Both the position numbers and the translations under genes were made by a program. A stretch of 64,000 bases of DNA from NCBI RefSeq assembly GCF_900104475.1, contig NZ_FNJR01000004.1, positions 248,001 to 312,000 of the forward strand. The letters are read 5' to 3'. The notes under the pieces are model-generated. The model searched no databases. It had not been told where the DNA came from and saw only the letters and a list, made by a program, of their open reading frames with translations. The DNA is from Actinopolyspora xinjiangensis. GTDB taxonomy: Bacteria > Actinomycetota > Actinomycetes > Mycobacteriales > Pseudonocardiaceae. Below are positions 43,597 through 53,511 of the stretch, one piece after another (position 1 is the stretch's first letter; each line of letters starts with the position of its first letter).

Positions 43597-44745
43597 TCAG
43601 CTGACGGTGACGGTGGGCGAGTCGCCGGAGTCCTGCTCCATGCCCTCCGCCAGGCGTCCCGCCTCCTCGATGAGCGTCTCCACGATCTGGCTCTCCGGGA
43701 CGGTCTTGATGACCTCACCCTTGACGAAGATCTGTCCCTTGCCGTTGCCCGAGGCCACGCCCAGATCGGCCTCCCTGGCCTCACCCGGACCGTTGACCAC
43801 GCACCCCATGACGGCCACGCGCAGCGGAACCTCCATGCCCTCCAGACCGGCCGTGACCTCGTCGGCGAGCTTGTAGACGTCCACCTGCGCACGACCGCAG
43901 GACGGACAGGAGACGATCTCCAGCTTGCGAGGCCGCAGGTTCAGCGACTGCAGGATCTGCGTACCGACCTTGATCTCCTCCACCGGCGGTGCGGACAACG
44001 AGACGCGGATCGTGTCCCCGATGCCCTGCCGCAGCAGCGCGCCGAAGGCCACGGCCGACTTGACGGTCCCCTGGAAAGCGGGGCCGGCCTCGGTGACGCC
44101 CAGGTGCAGCGGGTAGTCACAACGCTCGGCTAGGATCTCGTAGGCACGCACCATCACGACCGGGTCGTTGTGCTTGACCGAGATCTTCACGTCGTGGAAG
44201 TCGTGCTCGGCGAACAGGCCGGCCTCCCAGAGCGCCGACTCGGCCAGCGCCTCCGGCACGGCCTTGCCGTACTTCTCCATCATGCGCGGGTCGAGCGAGC
44301 CCGCGTTGACCCCGATCCGGATCGGCGTACCGGTGTCCTTCGCGGCCTTGGAGATCTCCTTGACCTGATCGTCGAACTTGCGGATGTTGCCGGGATTGAC
44401 CCGCACACCCGCGCACCCCGCCCTGATCGCGGCGAAGACGTACTTGGGCTGGAAGTGGATGTCGGCGATGACCGGGATCTGGGACTTCTGCGCGATGATC
44501 GGCAACGCCTCGGCGTCGTCGGCACTCGGGCACGCGACGCGCACGATGTCACAGCCCGAAGCGGTGAGCTCGGCGATCTGCTGCAGCGTTCCGTTGATGT
44601 CGGTGGTGTTCGTGGTGGTCATCGTCTGCACCGAGATCGGGTGGTCACTGCCGACACCGACCGGCCCGACCTGTAACTGCCGGGTCTTACGCCGTTCCGC
44701 GAGTACCGGTTCGGGATTGGCGGGCATACCCAGATCGACGGTCAT
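43597..44745 (-). CDS. ispG: 4-hydroxy-3-methylbut-2-en-1-yl diphosphate synthase
   Basis: A 382-residue GcpE/IspG enzyme of the MEP isoprenoid pathway, converting MEcPP to HMBPP with a [4Fe-4S] cluster. It has the TIM-barrel N-terminal part ([28 protein letters not shown] split over 95-122) and the cluster ligands SCPSCGR and [11 protein letters not shown]. The ATG at 44743-44745 follows GGAGAA by eight bases. It follows rip1 in the same direction with a 245-base gap holding a repeat pair (44891-44933). Confidence 0.96.
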   Translation of the reverse strand: MTVDLGMPANPEPVLAERRKTRQLQVGPVGVGSDHPISVQTMTTTNTTDINGTLQQIAELTASGCDIVRVACPSADDAEALPIIAQKSQIPVIADIHFQPKYVFAAIRAGCAGVRVNPGNIRKFDDQVKEISKAAKDTGTPIRIGVNAGSLDPRMMEKYGKAVPEALAESALWEAGLFAEHDFHDVKISVKHNDPVVMVRAYEILAERCDYPLHLGVTEAGPAFQGTVKSAVAFGALLRQGIGDTIRVSLSAPPVEEIKVGTQILQSLNLRPRKLEIVSCPSCGRAQVDVYKLADEVTAGLEGMEVPLRVAVMGCVVNGPGEAREADLGVASGNGKGQIFVKGEVIKTVPESQIVETLIEEAGRLAEGMEQDSGDSPTVTVS

Positions 44746-44890
44746 CGCGTCTTCTCCACCTTCGCAATGCGGATCGAATTGTCGGTCCCGCGATATGACG
44801 GGAACCTCGGGGTGACGGGGCCCGGCGGGTGAGAGGCACCGGACCGCCACCCACGATACCGGCACGCACCACGACTCGAACGGGAAGTCA

Positions 44891-44933
44891 CCTTTCGAGT
44901 GATGCCCGCCTTCTTAGCAGGCCTTTCGAGTGA
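44891..44933 (-). repeat. Twelve-base direct repeat pair in the ispG upstream region
   Basis: TCACTCGAAAGG (minus strand) occurs twice, complement of 44891-44902 and 44922-44933, 31 bases apart (about three helical turns). The upstream copy lies inside a promoter-like TTAAAC-N17-TAAGAA. The arrangement suits binding of a regulator in tandem. Confidence 0.6.
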
Positions 44934-44990
44934 GTTTAATAACACGGTGCGTGATACCGCGGGACCTTTCGGAACGCTGTTACCGGGGGA

Positions 44991-46271
44991 TCAAGTGAAC
45001 GTGACCGGGTTGACCACGTCCGCGACCAACACCAGCAGCGAGTACGCGATGAACACGATGCTGATCCCGTAGGCCAGCGGCATCAGCTTGGCCGTGTCGA
45101 ACGGGCCGGGGTCGGGCCTGCGGGTCAGCTTCGCGAAGTTGCGCCGCAGCGCCTCCCAGCACGCGCCCGCGATGTGCCCGCCGTCCAGCGGCAGCAGCGG
45201 CAGCATGTTGATCAGGAACAGCGAGAGGTTCACGCCCGCCAACAGCTGCACCATCATGATCAGCCGGGCACCGACCGAGAGCTCGTCGTAGGAGAGCACC
45301 TCACCGCCCAACCGACTCGCGCCGACCACCCCCACCGGGGAGTCTTCCGCTCGCTCCTGCCCGCCGATGGCGGCCACCAGATCAGGCACCTTGCTGGGCA
45401 GCTCCACGACCTTCTGCGCGGTCGCGGTTATCATGCCGCCGATCCGGGTGACGACCTGACCGAAGTTCTGCCGCACCAGGTGATCGGTGGGGACCACCCC
45501 GAGGAAACCGACCTCGACGTAACCCTCCGCGTCGCCCAGCTTCGGCTGGGTGTTGCGCATGAGCTCCGGACGCAGTGTCAGCGTGCGGCCGTCCCGCTCG
45601 ACGAGCACGCTCACCGTGCCGGACGACTCGCGGATCGAGCCGCGCAGCTCCGACCACGACTCGACCGGCTGGCCGTTGAACCGCAGGATCTCGTCACCGG
45701 CCCGGAAACCCGCCGTCGCCGCGGGTGACTTCGGCGCGTCAGGAGGGCACTCCTCCGTGTTCTGATCTTCGGGCACCACGCACTCGCTGACCGAGTGAAT
45801 CGTGGTGGTGGGCTCCGCGATCCCGTAGCCCATCAGCACCGAGGTGAAGATGCCGATGGCCAGGATCAGGTTCATGAACGGGCCCGCGGCCATCACGATG
45901 ATCCGCTTCCAGGGTTTGCGCTGGTAGAACTGCCGGTGGGAATCCTCGGGACGCACTTCCTCGGCCACGGCCTGCCTGGCGTCCTCGACCATGGCCCGCC
46001 ACGGCGCGGAGGAGGCGGTGCGCCCGTACTCCTCGTCCCGCTTCGGCGGGAACATGCCGATCATCCGGATGAAGCCGCCGAACGGGACGGCCTTGACGCC
46101 GTACTCCGTCTCCCTGCCCTGCCTGGAGAACAGCGTGCGGCCGAACCCGACCATGTACTGGGTCACCTTGACGCCGAACATCTTCGCCGTCGCGAGGTGG
46201 CCCAACTCGTGCCAAGCGATCGAGAACAGCAGCCCGAGGAAGAAAATCAGGATGCCCAGCACGACAAGCAT
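44991..46271 (-). CDS. rip1: Site-2 intramembrane metalloprotease Rip1/RseP
   Basis: A 426-residue polytopic protease with zinc motif HELGH at 21-25 in the first helix, a PDZ domain (about 175-270) with FRAGDEILRFNGQPVESWSEL, and the third zinc ligand in LPLLPLDGGH (LDGGH about 362-366). It cleaves anti-sigma factors and other membrane proteins within the bilayer. The ATG shares one base with the dxr stop (TGATG at 46269-46273), indicating coupled translation. In mycobacteria it is essential for virulence and controls envelope composition. Confidence 0.95.
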   Translation of the reverse strand: MLVVLGILIFFLGLLFSIAWHELGHLATAKMFGVKVTQYMVGFGRTLFSRQGRETEYGVKAVPFGGFIRMIGMFPPKRDEEYGRTASSAPWRAMVEDARQAVAEEVRPEDSHRQFYQRKPWKRIIVMAAGPFMNLILAIGIFTSVLMGYGIAEPTTTIHSVSECVVPEDQNTEECPPDAPKSPAATAGFRAGDEILRFNGQPVESWSELRGSIRESSGTVSVLVERDGRTLTLRPELMRNTQPKLGDAEGYVEVGFLGVVPTDHLVRQNFGQVVTRIGGMITATAQKVVELPSKVPDLVAAIGGQERAEDSPVGVVGASRLGGEVLSYDELSVGARLIMMVQLLAGVNLSLFLINMLPLLPLDGGHIAGACWEALRRNFAKLTRRPDPGPFDTAKLMPLAYGISIVFIAYSLLVLVADVVNPVTFT

Positions 46272-47533
46272 CAATGCGCTCTTTCCATACCGGCGAGTTC
46301 GCGGGCTCTGCGGCGGGCCCACTCCTCGGCTTCGAACACCTCGTCCACGCTGGCCGGCTCGGCGCACCAGGCGTCGGCCCCTGCCAGTACCTCCTCCACA
46401 GTGTGCACGATGCTGGTGAAACGACTGTTACCGGCGACGAACGCGGCCACCGCCTCCTCGTTCGCGGCGTTGTAGACCGCGGGCAGGCACCCGCCCCGGC
46501 TCCCCGCCTCACGCGCCAGCCGCACGGCGGGGAAGGCCGTGTCGTCGAGCGGTTCGAAGGTCCACGAGGCCGCCTGTTCGAACGTCAGCCGTGGGGTGAC
46601 TCCGCCTATCCGGTCGGGCCAGCCCAGGCCGAGCGCGATCGGCAGCCGCATGTCGGGCGTGCTGGCCTGCGCGATGGTGGCGCCGTCGACGTAGGTGACC
46701 ATCGAGTGCACGATCGATTGCGGGTGCACGACCACGTCGATGCGCTCGTAATCCACCCCGAACAGCAGGTGGGCCTCGATAAGTTCCAGACTCTTGTTCA
46801 CCATGGTCGCCGAGTTGATGGTCACGACCGGCCCCATGGACCAGGTGGGATGCGCCAGGGCCTGCTCGACGGTCACCTCGTGCAACGCCGCGCGATCGTA
46901 ACCCCGGAACGGTCCCCCGGAAGCGGTGAGCACGAGTCGCTCCACCTCCTCGGTGCGACCGGCCCACAGGCACTGCGCCAGCGCGGAGTGCTCGGAGTCC
47001 ACCGGCGTGATCTGCCCCGGGGAGGCGGCACGCGTGACCAGTGGGCCCCCCGCGATCAGCGACTCCTTGTTCGCCAGCGCCAGCCGCGATCCGGCGCGCA
47101 GCGCCGCCAGGGTCGGCCGCAGCCCCCGCGAACCGTCCATGCCGTTGAGGACCACGTCGGCCTCGGTCTCGTCCACCATGTCCGTGGCGGCGTCCGGCCC
47201 GGCCAGCAGGCGCGGCAGCCGGAAGTGCCCGGCGGAGTAGCCGAGCCGCTGCGCCTCCGCGTACAGCGCCAGCTGCACGTCCTCGACGGCCGTGGCCCTG
47301 GCGACGGCCACGACCTCCGCCCCGAACTCGATGGCCTGCGCGGCCAGCGTCGCGGGATCGTTCCCGCCCGCGGCGAGACCGACCACCCGGAACCGTTCCG
47401 GAGCCCGCCGGACGACTTCCAGGGCCTGCGTGCCGATGGATCCGGTGGAGCCCAGCAGAGTGAGAGTTTGCACCGTGTCGCGACCGTCGTCGCGAGCGGG
47501 CGTGTCCGGTTGTGCGGAGACCATCGGGCTCAT
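46271..47533 (-). CDS. dxr: 1-deoxy-D-xylulose 5-phosphate reductoisomerase
   Basis: A 420-residue enzyme of the MEP pathway. The NADPH-binding [15 protein letters not shown] is at about 22-36, [11 protein letters not shown] at the catalytic loop, and [13 protein letters not shown] and PQSIVHSMV follow. It converts DXP to MEP. The ATG at 47531-47533 is chosen; a second ATG three codons later is possible. Dxr-Rip1-IspG forms a conserved actinobacterial run with two MEP genes around a protease. Confidence 0.95.
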   Translation of the reverse strand: MSPMVSAQPDTPARDDGRDTVQTLTLLGSTGSIGTQALEVVRRAPERFRVVGLAAGGNDPATLAAQAIEFGAEVVAVARATAVEDVQLALYAEAQRLGYSAGHFRLPRLLAGPDAATDMVDETEADVVLNGMDGSRGLRPTLAALRAGSRLALANKESLIAGGPLVTRAASPGQITPVDSEHSALAQCLWAGRTEEVERLVLTASGGPFRGYDRAALHEVTVEQALAHPTWSMGPVVTINSATMVNKSLELIEAHLLFGVDYERIDVVVHPQSIVHSMVTYVDGATIAQASTPDMRLPIALGLGWPDRIGGVTPRLTFEQAASWTFEPLDDTAFPAVRLAREAGSRGGCLPAVYNAANEEAVAAFVAGNSRFTSIVHTVEEVLAGADAWCAEPASVDEVFEAEEWARRRARELAGMERAH

Positions 47534-47790
47534 TGTCGCCCATCGGTGACCTCGCGTGTCATCGCGGTCGCGTTGGGCGGAACCGCCCCCACCCCGCCCG
47601 CCCGGAGTGACCGGGCGCACTGCCTACAGCACTCCGGCGTCGGTCACCCGGCGGTGTGCGAAGATGGTCGGCATCGGCGGTTCTCGTGCCGTGTGGCGTT
47701 CGGCCCGCGACGAAGCCGTACCGCCCGATGCCGACGATTCGGCGTCGCGGTTCCGAGGTCGGCAGCCGCGACGGGTTACAGGAGGAGAAC

Positions 47791-48090
47791 GTGGCAAGCA
47801 CGGAGCTGGAGCAGACCCAGAACGAACGGACACCGACCCAGGCGGTCGATCCGGCCGAAGAGCCCTCGGTGGAGTGGGGCTGGCACGGCTCGTTCCCGAA
47901 GGGCATCCAGATCGCGGGCTGGTTCTGCACCTTCGCGATGGTGATGATGCTGATCGGCAACCACCAGGGCATTCTCAGTGGTGGTGACGGCTTCATCAGC
48001 GCGGACATCTGGCTGATCGCGATAGCGCTCGGGATGGCGGCCGGGCTGATCTACGACCTGCGCAGGCGCCGCGTCTCCTGGCGGCGCTGA
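47791..48090 (+). CDS. Small DUF2631 membrane protein
   Basis: A 99-residue protein with an acidic N-terminus, a WGWHGSFPKG segment (about 32-41) and two membrane helices (about 45-63 and 74-90) ending in RRRRVSWRR. It matches the actinobacterial DUF2631 group found next to dxr. No function is known. The GTG at 47791 follows a strong GGAGGAG. Confidence 0.88.
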   Translation: MASTELEQTQNERTPTQAVDPAEEPSVEWGWHGSFPKGIQIAGWFCTFAMVMMLIGNHQGILSGGDGFISADIWLIAIALGMAAGLIYDLRRRRVSWRR

Positions 48091-48100
48091 CGTGCTCCTC

Positions 48101-48121
48101 CGGCGGTGGATTCCACCGCCG
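48101..48121. terminator. Hairpin terminator after the DUF2631 gene
   Basis: Arms CGGCGGTGG (48101-48109) and CCACCGCCG (48113-48121) with a 3-base loop, 11 bases after the stop codon. Confidence 0.7.
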
Positions 48122-48467
48122 CGGCTCACGCGAGGAGCTCACGGACGTCGCGTGGGCGGACCGCGCGACGTCGCTCCCTCGCCGCCGGAGCGGTTCCCGC
48201 CCCGGCCATGTCGTTCCGGGTAGGCGAGCCGTTCCGGGTAGGCGAGCCGGGGCCACCGCGTGTGGTCCGGCCGAACCCCCACGGCGCGTGCTCGCGGGGA
48301 TCGGATCCGCGAGGGCCGAGCACCCCGGGGCACGGGGTGGACGCATCGCCGGGCGGGGCCGTCCCGGAGCTCGGTTCGCTGTTCACCAACGACCGATCTT
48401 ACGGACGGTGGCCGGAACCCGGGCCAACCGGGTCAGCGAGTTCTGCCCGGGTTCCGGCCACGAACGC
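48122..48467. other. Gene-free region between convergent DUF2631 and rlmN, with an 18-bp tandem duplication
   Basis: About 345 bases with no recognised gene. CGTTCCGGGTAGGCGAGC occurs twice in direct succession (48212-48229, 48230-48247). The rest is GC-rich non-coding sequence. Confidence 0.5.
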
Positions 48468-49583
48468 TCAGGAGTTCTCCGCGGCCAACTGGCCGCAGGC
48501 CGCCGCGATCTCCTGACCACGGGTGTCGCGCACCGTGCAGGAGACCCCGGAGTCCCGCACGCGCCGCACGAACTCGCGTTCCACCGGTTTCGGGCTGGCG
48601 TCCCACTTGCTCCCCGGTGTGGGGTTCAGCGGGATGACGTTGACGTGGGCGAACCTCCCCAGGTGCTTGTGCAGCAGCTTTCCGAGCAGGTCGGCACGCC
48701 AGGGCTGGTCGTTCATGTCCCGGATCAGCGCGTACTCCACCGACACGCGCCTACCGGTGTGCTCGGCGTAGCCGCGTGCGGCCTCCAGCACCTCCGCCAC
48801 CTTCCAACGGTTGTTGACCGGGACCAGCGTGTCCCGCAACTCGTCGTCGGGGGTGTGCAACGAGACGGCGAGCGTGACCTGGAGCCCTTCCTCCGTCATT
48901 CGCCGGATCGCGGGGGCTAGCCCCACCGTGGAGACGGTCACCGAGCGCTGTGAGAGCCCGAGCCCGTCCGGAGCGGGATCACAGATGCGGTGCACCGCGT
49001 CGATGACCCGTCGGTAGTTCGCCAGCGGCTCACCCATCCCCATGAAAACGACGTTGGAGAGCCTGCCCTCCCCACCGGGCAACTCCCCGTCACGCAGCAT
49101 GGCGGCGGCCTGCCGGACCTGGTCGACGATCTCGGCCGTGGAGAGGTTGCGCTGCAGACCCCCCTGACCAGTGGCGCAGAACGGGCAGGCCATGCCACAG
49201 CCCGCCTGGCTGGAGACGCAGACGGTGGCGCGGTCGGGATAACGCATCAGGACGCTTTCCAGCGTGGTCCCGTCGTGCGCGCGCCAGAGGGTCTTGCGGG
49301 TCGCCCCTTCGTCGGTGTCGAGGTTGTGCACCGCGGTGAGCAGCGTGGGCAGCAGCTCCTGCGCCAGCAGCTGCCTGCTCGCGGTGGGAACATCGCTCAT
49401 CGCCGAGACGTCGGCCGTGAGCCTGCCGAAGTAGTGCTGCGCGAGTTGGCGCGCCCGGAACGGCTTCTCACCCAGCTCGGAAACGGCGGTACGACGCTGC
49501 TCCCCGGAAAGGTCGGCGAGATGCCGGGGAGGCATCCCCCGTTTGGGGGCGTCGAAGATGAGGGGTAGGGACTTCGAGGTCAT
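48468..49583 (-). CDS. rlmN: Dual-specificity RNA methyltransferase RlmN
   Basis: A 371-residue radical-SAM enzyme that adds a methyl group to C2 of A2503 in 23S rRNA and A37 in tRNAs. The cluster motif is [14 protein letters not shown] (about 119-132), followed by [13 protein letters not shown] and [11 protein letters not shown]. The C-terminal catalytic Cys is in [15 protein letters not shown]. The ATG at 49581-49583 begins the conserved region; an extension upstream is not conserved. Confidence 0.95.
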   Translation of the reverse strand: MTSKSLPLIFDAPKRGMPPRHLADLSGEQRRTAVSELGEKPFRARQLAQHYFGRLTADVSAMSDVPTASRQLLAQELLPTLLTAVHNLDTDEGATRKTLWRAHDGTTLESVLMRYPDRATVCVSSQAGCGMACPFCATGQGGLQRNLSTAEIVDQVRQAAAMLRDGELPGGEGRLSNVVFMGMGEPLANYRRVIDAVHRICDPAPDGLGLSQRSVTVSTVGLAPAIRRMTEEGLQVTLAVSLHTPDDELRDTLVPVNNRWKVAEVLEAARGYAEHTGRRVSVEYALIRDMNDQPWRADLLGKLLHKHLGRFAHVNVIPLNPTPGSKWDASPKPVEREFVRRVRDSGVSCTVRDTRGQEIAAACGQLAAENS

Positions 49584-49788
49584 AGCCCCACCAGTATCCC
49601 ACGACAGCGAGCGGCGAAGTGCGACGGTCACCTCCGTGAGCGGGCCGCCCCTCAGCCGTAGCGCCGAAGCGGACACCCCCGGAAGAACCGGATTCGTTGG
49701 GTATCGCCACAGACACGCTCAGTGCCGAACTCGCGGTTGCCTCACGGGGCACGGGCGGGATTCTCCGGCCTCGTCCTATTGTGAAGTC

Positions 49789-50475
49789 ATGACTGGCATG
49801 GTCGAGCGCCACTCAGCCTCCGTGGAGGACTACGTGCGGACGATCTACGGGCTGGGCGAGCGGGGCGCGGCGGTCACCAACACCACCCTCACGGCACGTC
49901 TCGGCCTGAGCCCCTCCTCCGTTTCCGGAATGATCAACAAGCTCGCGCAGCTCGGGCTGGTCACTCACGAGAGGTATCGCAGCGTCGAACTCACCGACGA
50001 GGGGCGCAGGCTCGCCTGCGACGTACTGCGGCGGCACCGGCTGCTGGAGCTGTTCCTGGTGGAGGTCCTCGGCTACACCTGGGACGAGGTGCACGAGGAG
50101 GCGGACTCCCTGGAGCACGCCGTTTCGGACGAGCTGATCGAGCACATCGCCGCCAAGCTCGAACACCCCACGCACGACCCGCACGGCGATCCCATCCCGA
50201 GCGCCGACGGCGTGGTGGAAAAGCCCACCACGAAACTGCTGGAACAGCTGGAACCGGGCACTGTAGGCACGATAGCGCGGGTCTGGGACACCGACTCCGA
50301 GCTGTTGCGTTACCTCACCGACCACGGTCTGACGCTGGGCAACCGGATAGAGGTCGTGGAGCGGAAACCGTTCGGCGGTCCTCTGGTGGTGCGGGTGGGT
50401 GACGCCGGAGCGACCGAAACGCACTTCCTCGGCTCCGAGATCGCCCAGACGCTGTCCATCACGGTGCAGAAATGA
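49789..50475 (+). CDS. DtxR-family metal-dependent transcriptional repressor
   Basis: A 228-residue regulator. The winged helix-turn-helix has TNTTLTARLGLSPSSVSGMINKLAQ (about 30-54), the dimer/metal domain RRHRLLELFLVEVLGYTWDEVHEEAD with His and Glu ligands (about 79-104), HPTHDPHGDPIP, and a C-terminal SH3-like FeoA domain (about 150-228). The group represses Fe or Mn uptake when metal is bound. The length and H-D-P-H-G-D-P-I-P segment are shared by IdeR, SirR and MntR, so the metal is not certain. The ATG is at 49789 with a TATTGT about ten bases upstream, compatible with a leaderless mRNA. Confidence 0.9.
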   Translation: MTGMVERHSASVEDYVRTIYGLGERGAAVTNTTLTARLGLSPSSVSGMINKLAQLGLVTHERYRSVELTDEGRRLACDVLRRHRLLELFLVEVLGYTWDEVHEEADSLEHAVSDELIEHIAAKLEHPTHDPHGDPIPSADGVVEKPTTKLLEQLEPGTVGTIARVWDTDSELLRYLTDHGLTLGNRIEVVERKPFGGPLVVRVGDAGATETHFLGSEIAQTLSITVQK

Positions 50476-50527
50476 GTTCACGAGTCCGGTCTGCGCCCCG
50501 GAACCACCGCAGCTCGGGAACCGACGT

Positions 50528-50935
50528 TCAGTGGACCGGGTCGTCCGAACGGCACGATTCGCCGAGCGCGGGGGTGTCCGTCGAGCCGTCCCGCCACCCC
50601 CGCTCCGCGTCGTAGGTTCCCAACACCGCCAGCAGCAGGTCGAACCTGTTGTCGGTGAGCCGCACGACCACCCAGCCGAACCCGAACAGTCCCGCGAACA
50701 CGAACGCCGCCACCCACTCCATCGGGGCATCCTGAGCAAGGATCAGCACGGCCACGCACAGCGCCAGCCCGGAGGCGAACGCCACTGTCCTGGCGACGGT
50801 GACCGTACTCAACAGGGACCGGTACATCGGGCAGTCCCTGCCCAGCTCCCGCGTGACGGCCGCACGCTCATCGGCCTCCATTCGCGCCACCCGGTCCAAC
50901 CCCGCCACCAACGTCTCGACCGGTCCCCCAGCCAT
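50528..50935 (-). CDS. Hypothetical small membrane protein
   Basis: A 135-residue protein starting at ATG 50933-50935 with a soluble N-terminus (ETLVAGLDRVARMEADERA), two hydrophobic helices (about 50-70 and 74-92) and a polar C-terminus. I recognise no family. Third positions are GC-rich as in real genes here, and the helices are clean. It is convergent with the DtxR-type regulator. A longer open frame upstream is not supported. Confidence 0.55.
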   Translation of the reverse strand: MAGGPVETLVAGLDRVARMEADERAAVTRELGRDCPMYRSLLSTVTVARTVAFASGLALCVAVLILAQDAPMEWVAAFVFAGLFGFGWVVVRLTDNRFDLLLAVLGTYDAERGWRDGSTDTPALGESCRSDDPVH

Positions 50936-51190
50936 AGCCACCGCACCCCTGCCAACAAATCGGAACTTCCCGAAACGAACGCCCCCCGACTTCGCCCGAA
51001 CACAGTCGATCATGGAAAACGGCCGGCGACAAGGCGCCATTCGGGCCCATCGGGGCCTCCGCCCGGTCGCGATCAGTGACGATCGTCTCGCCCTGGCCTC
51101 TCCGTCCCGGTTCCGAAACCGATCGGCCAGGGCCACGAGGCGGGAAACCGCCCGTTCCGCCGATCACGCGGCGCGAGGCGGAAGAAGCGA

Positions 51191-51943
51191 TCATCCGAAA
51201 CGACGAATCCGAACTCGGTAAGTCACGGGTACGACGGTGCCCGGCACCGACTCGATCGCCCGGCGAGCCACAGGTGGGGAGAACTCGATGCGCAGCACGG
51301 CCTCCAGACTGGCGCGGTCGGGGAACACCCAACGCGTCTCCACCCCGAAGCTGTCGAACCCCCTGGCGGCGAAGAAGCGTTCGATTCTGCCGGGATCGAA
51401 GTCAGCCAGGTCGGCGCGCATCCACTCGCCGTACGGTGCGGCACTGCCGTCCAGGTCGACCACGACGAGCGCGCCGCCCGGACGCAGCACACGCCCGGCC
51501 TCGGCGATACCCGCCTCGCACCCCGGCCCGAAGAAGTAGGCGGTGCGGGCGTGCAACAGGTCCGCGGCGGCGTCCCCCAACGGCAGCCGGTGGGCGGTCC
51601 CGCGGACCACCCTGACCGACCCCGTGCCCCACGAACGCGCGATCCGGCGGCGCGCCCGTCGCACCAGCGGTCGATATGGTTCCACTCCCAGCACGCTGCG
51701 TGCCCGCCGCGCGAACACGGGCAGGTGGAAACCGGCACCACAACCGACGTCGACCACGTCGAGACCCCACCAGTCCTGGTGCCGACGCAGCTCGGCCCAG
51801 ACGGCACCGGTGGCGTCCTGCGCGGTGTTCTCCACCTCGTAGAGATCCGGCCATTTCCAGATGTTGGGACTCGGCCGGACCTCGGAGCCTCCCGCCGTCG
51901 CACGAACGGAACCGGCAACGGTGAACAGTCCGCCGAACACCAC
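51191..51943 (-). CDS. Class I SAM-dependent methyltransferase
   Basis: A 250-residue methyltransferase with the SAM-binding loop VVDVGCGAGFHLPVF (about 62-76), VLGVEPYRPLVRRA for the acidic loop, GTAHRLPLGDAAADLLHART (motif II) and GGALVVVDLDGS (motif III). The methyl acceptor is unknown. It starts at GTG 51943, only 7 bases after the cdsA stop, and so belongs to the frr-cdsA transcript. About 255 bases without features follow. Confidence 0.85.
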   Translation of the reverse strand: MVFGGLFTVAGSVRATAGGSEVRPSPNIWKWPDLYEVENTAQDATGAVWAELRRHQDWWGLDVVDVGCGAGFHLPVFARRARSVLGVEPYRPLVRRARRRIARSWGTGSVRVVRGTAHRLPLGDAAADLLHARTAYFFGPGCEAGIAEAGRVLRPGGALVVVDLDGSAAPYGEWMRADLADFDPGRIERFFAARGFDSFGVETRWVFPDRASLEAVLRIEFSPPVARRAIESVPGTVVPVTYRVRIRRFG

Positions 51944-51950
51944 GAGCCGA

Positions 51951-52796
51951 TCAACCAGGAAGCAGCCAGGACAGCGTGCTCCACGCCACCACCGCCGACG
52001 GCAGCAACGAGTCCATCCGGTCCATCAGCCCCCCGTGCCCGGGCAGCAGGGTCCCCATGTCCTTGAGGTCGAGATCCCGCTTGATCAACGACTCCATCAG
52101 GTCACCGATGGTCGAACTGCACACCACGGCGAGGCCGAACAACGCACCCGTCCACCAGGGCCCGCCGAGCAGCAGACCGACGGACAGCACGCCGCCGACC
52201 ACACCGGAGACCAGCGAACCGGCGAACCCCTCCCAGGACTTGTTGGGACTCACCCGCGGCGCCATCGGATGACGTCCGAACAGGCTGCCGGAAGCGTAAC
52301 CACCCGTGTCGGAGGCGACGACGCCGATCATGAAGCACAGCGCGCGGAAACCACCGTCGGGCGGAACGACGAGCATGGCCGCGAAAGCGGCGAAGACGGG
52401 AACGTAAGCGGTGGTGAAAACCGAGGCCGTGACGTCGCGCAGATACCCCTCGACCCCCAGTCGAACGCGCCAGACCAGACACCCCAGGGTCGTGATGGCG
52501 AAGGCGACCAGCACGGCGGGGAGCCCGTAAGGCCAGGACAGCCAAATGATCGCCTGTCCCCCCAGCAGCACCGGAAACAGCGCCAACCGGACACCGGCCC
52601 CCCGACGCAGAGCACCTGCCAGTTCCAGGGTGGAAAGAGCGGCCGCGGCGGCCACTATGCCGATGAACAGATGGCGATAAGTCAGCAGAGCGGCGACGAT
52701 CCCCGCGCCGAGCAGCAACCCGACCGCCAGCGCGGCAGGCAGGTTCCGTCCGGCGCGGGAAGGGCGTGCGGCGTCGCCCGGCACGTCGGCCGACAT
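51951..52796 (-). CDS. cdsA: Phosphatidate cytidylyltransferase (CDP-diacylglycerol synthase)
   Basis: A 281-residue membrane protein with eight hydrophobic helices. The CDS signature is in SPNKSWEGFAGSLVSG and the C-terminal KRDLDLKDMGTLLPGHGGLMDRMDS supplies the catalytic Asp pair. It makes CDP-diacylglycerol from phosphatidate and CTP for phospholipid synthesis. The ATG at 52794-52796 follows AAGGTGAG with good spacing; a GTG at 52832 with an AGGA upstream is the alternative and adds 12 residues. Confidence 0.94.
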   Translation of the reverse strand: MSADVPGDAARPSRAGRNLPAALAVGLLLGAGIVAALLTYRHLFIGIVAAAAALSTLELAGALRRGAGVRLALFPVLLGGQAIIWLSWPYGLPAVLVAFAITTLGCLVWRVRLGVEGYLRDVTASVFTTAYVPVFAAFAAMLVVPPDGGFRALCFMIGVVASDTGGYASGSLFGRHPMAPRVSPNKSWEGFAGSLVSGVVGGVLSVGLLLGGPWWTGALFGLAVVCSSTIGDLMESLIKRDLDLKDMGTLLPGHGGLMDRMDSLLPSAVVAWSTLSWLLPG

Positions 52797-52836
52797 TCCG
52801 GACTCACCTTCGCGCTGGTCAGCGGTTACCACGTCC

Positions 52837-53394
52837 TCAGACCTCGAGCAGCTCGTTTTCCTTGTGCTTGACCAGCTCGTCGATCTGGGAGACGTAGCGG
52901 TGGGTGATGTTCTCCAGCTCCTTCTCACCGCGCGTGCCCTCGTCCTCACCGACCTCACCGTCCTTGACGGTCCGGTCGATCTCTTCCTTGGCCTTGCGGC
53001 GCAGATTACGCACGGTGATGCGGGCGTCCTCGCCCTTCTGCTTGGCGAGCTTGGCCATCTCCTTGCGCCGCTCCTCGGTCATCTCGGGAATCTGTATCCG
53101 GATGACGTTGCCGTCGTTGGTCGGATTGACCCCGAGGTTGGAGTCCCGGACGGCACGTTCCATGGCACCGAGCTGACTGCCGTCGTAGGGTTTGATGACC
53201 ACGAGCTTCGCCTCGGGCACGTTGATGCTCGCCAACTGGTTCAACGGAGTCGGCGAACCGTAGTAGTTGACGACGATGCCGGAGAACATCGCCGGATTGG
53301 CACGGCCGGTCCGAACTGTGGACAGATCGTCCTTGGCCACCGCCACCGCCTTCTGCATCTTCTCCTCGGCTTCGAGAAGAGTCTCGTCAATCAC
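52837..53394 (-). CDS. frr: Ribosome recycling factor
   Basis: A 185-residue protein with the Frr signature: [20 protein letters not shown] (about 27-46), ASINVPEA, and [21 protein letters not shown] (about 100-120), then the long helices of domain I. It splits post-termination ribosomes with EF-G. The GTG at 53392-53394 follows AAGGAG. It starts the frr-cdsA-methyltransferase run behind pyrH. Confidence 0.97.
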   Translation of the reverse strand: MIDETLLEAEEKMQKAVAVAKDDLSTVRTGRANPAMFSGIVVNYYGSPTPLNQLASINVPEAKLVVIKPYDGSQLGAMERAVRDSNLGVNPTNDGNVIRIQIPEMTEERRKEMAKLAKQKGEDARITVRNLRRKAKEEIDRTVKDGEVGEDEGTRGEKELENITHRYVSQIDELVKHKENELLEV

Positions 53395-53511
53395 GGTTGC
53401 TCCTTCGGTACGGGCCGGCAGGCTCCGACGGGTTGTCGACACTGATCGCGGCTCCGGCGACGGTGATCGACCGGAGCCCCAACAGGATCCCAGCACGAGT
53501 CGCGGGTGCCG

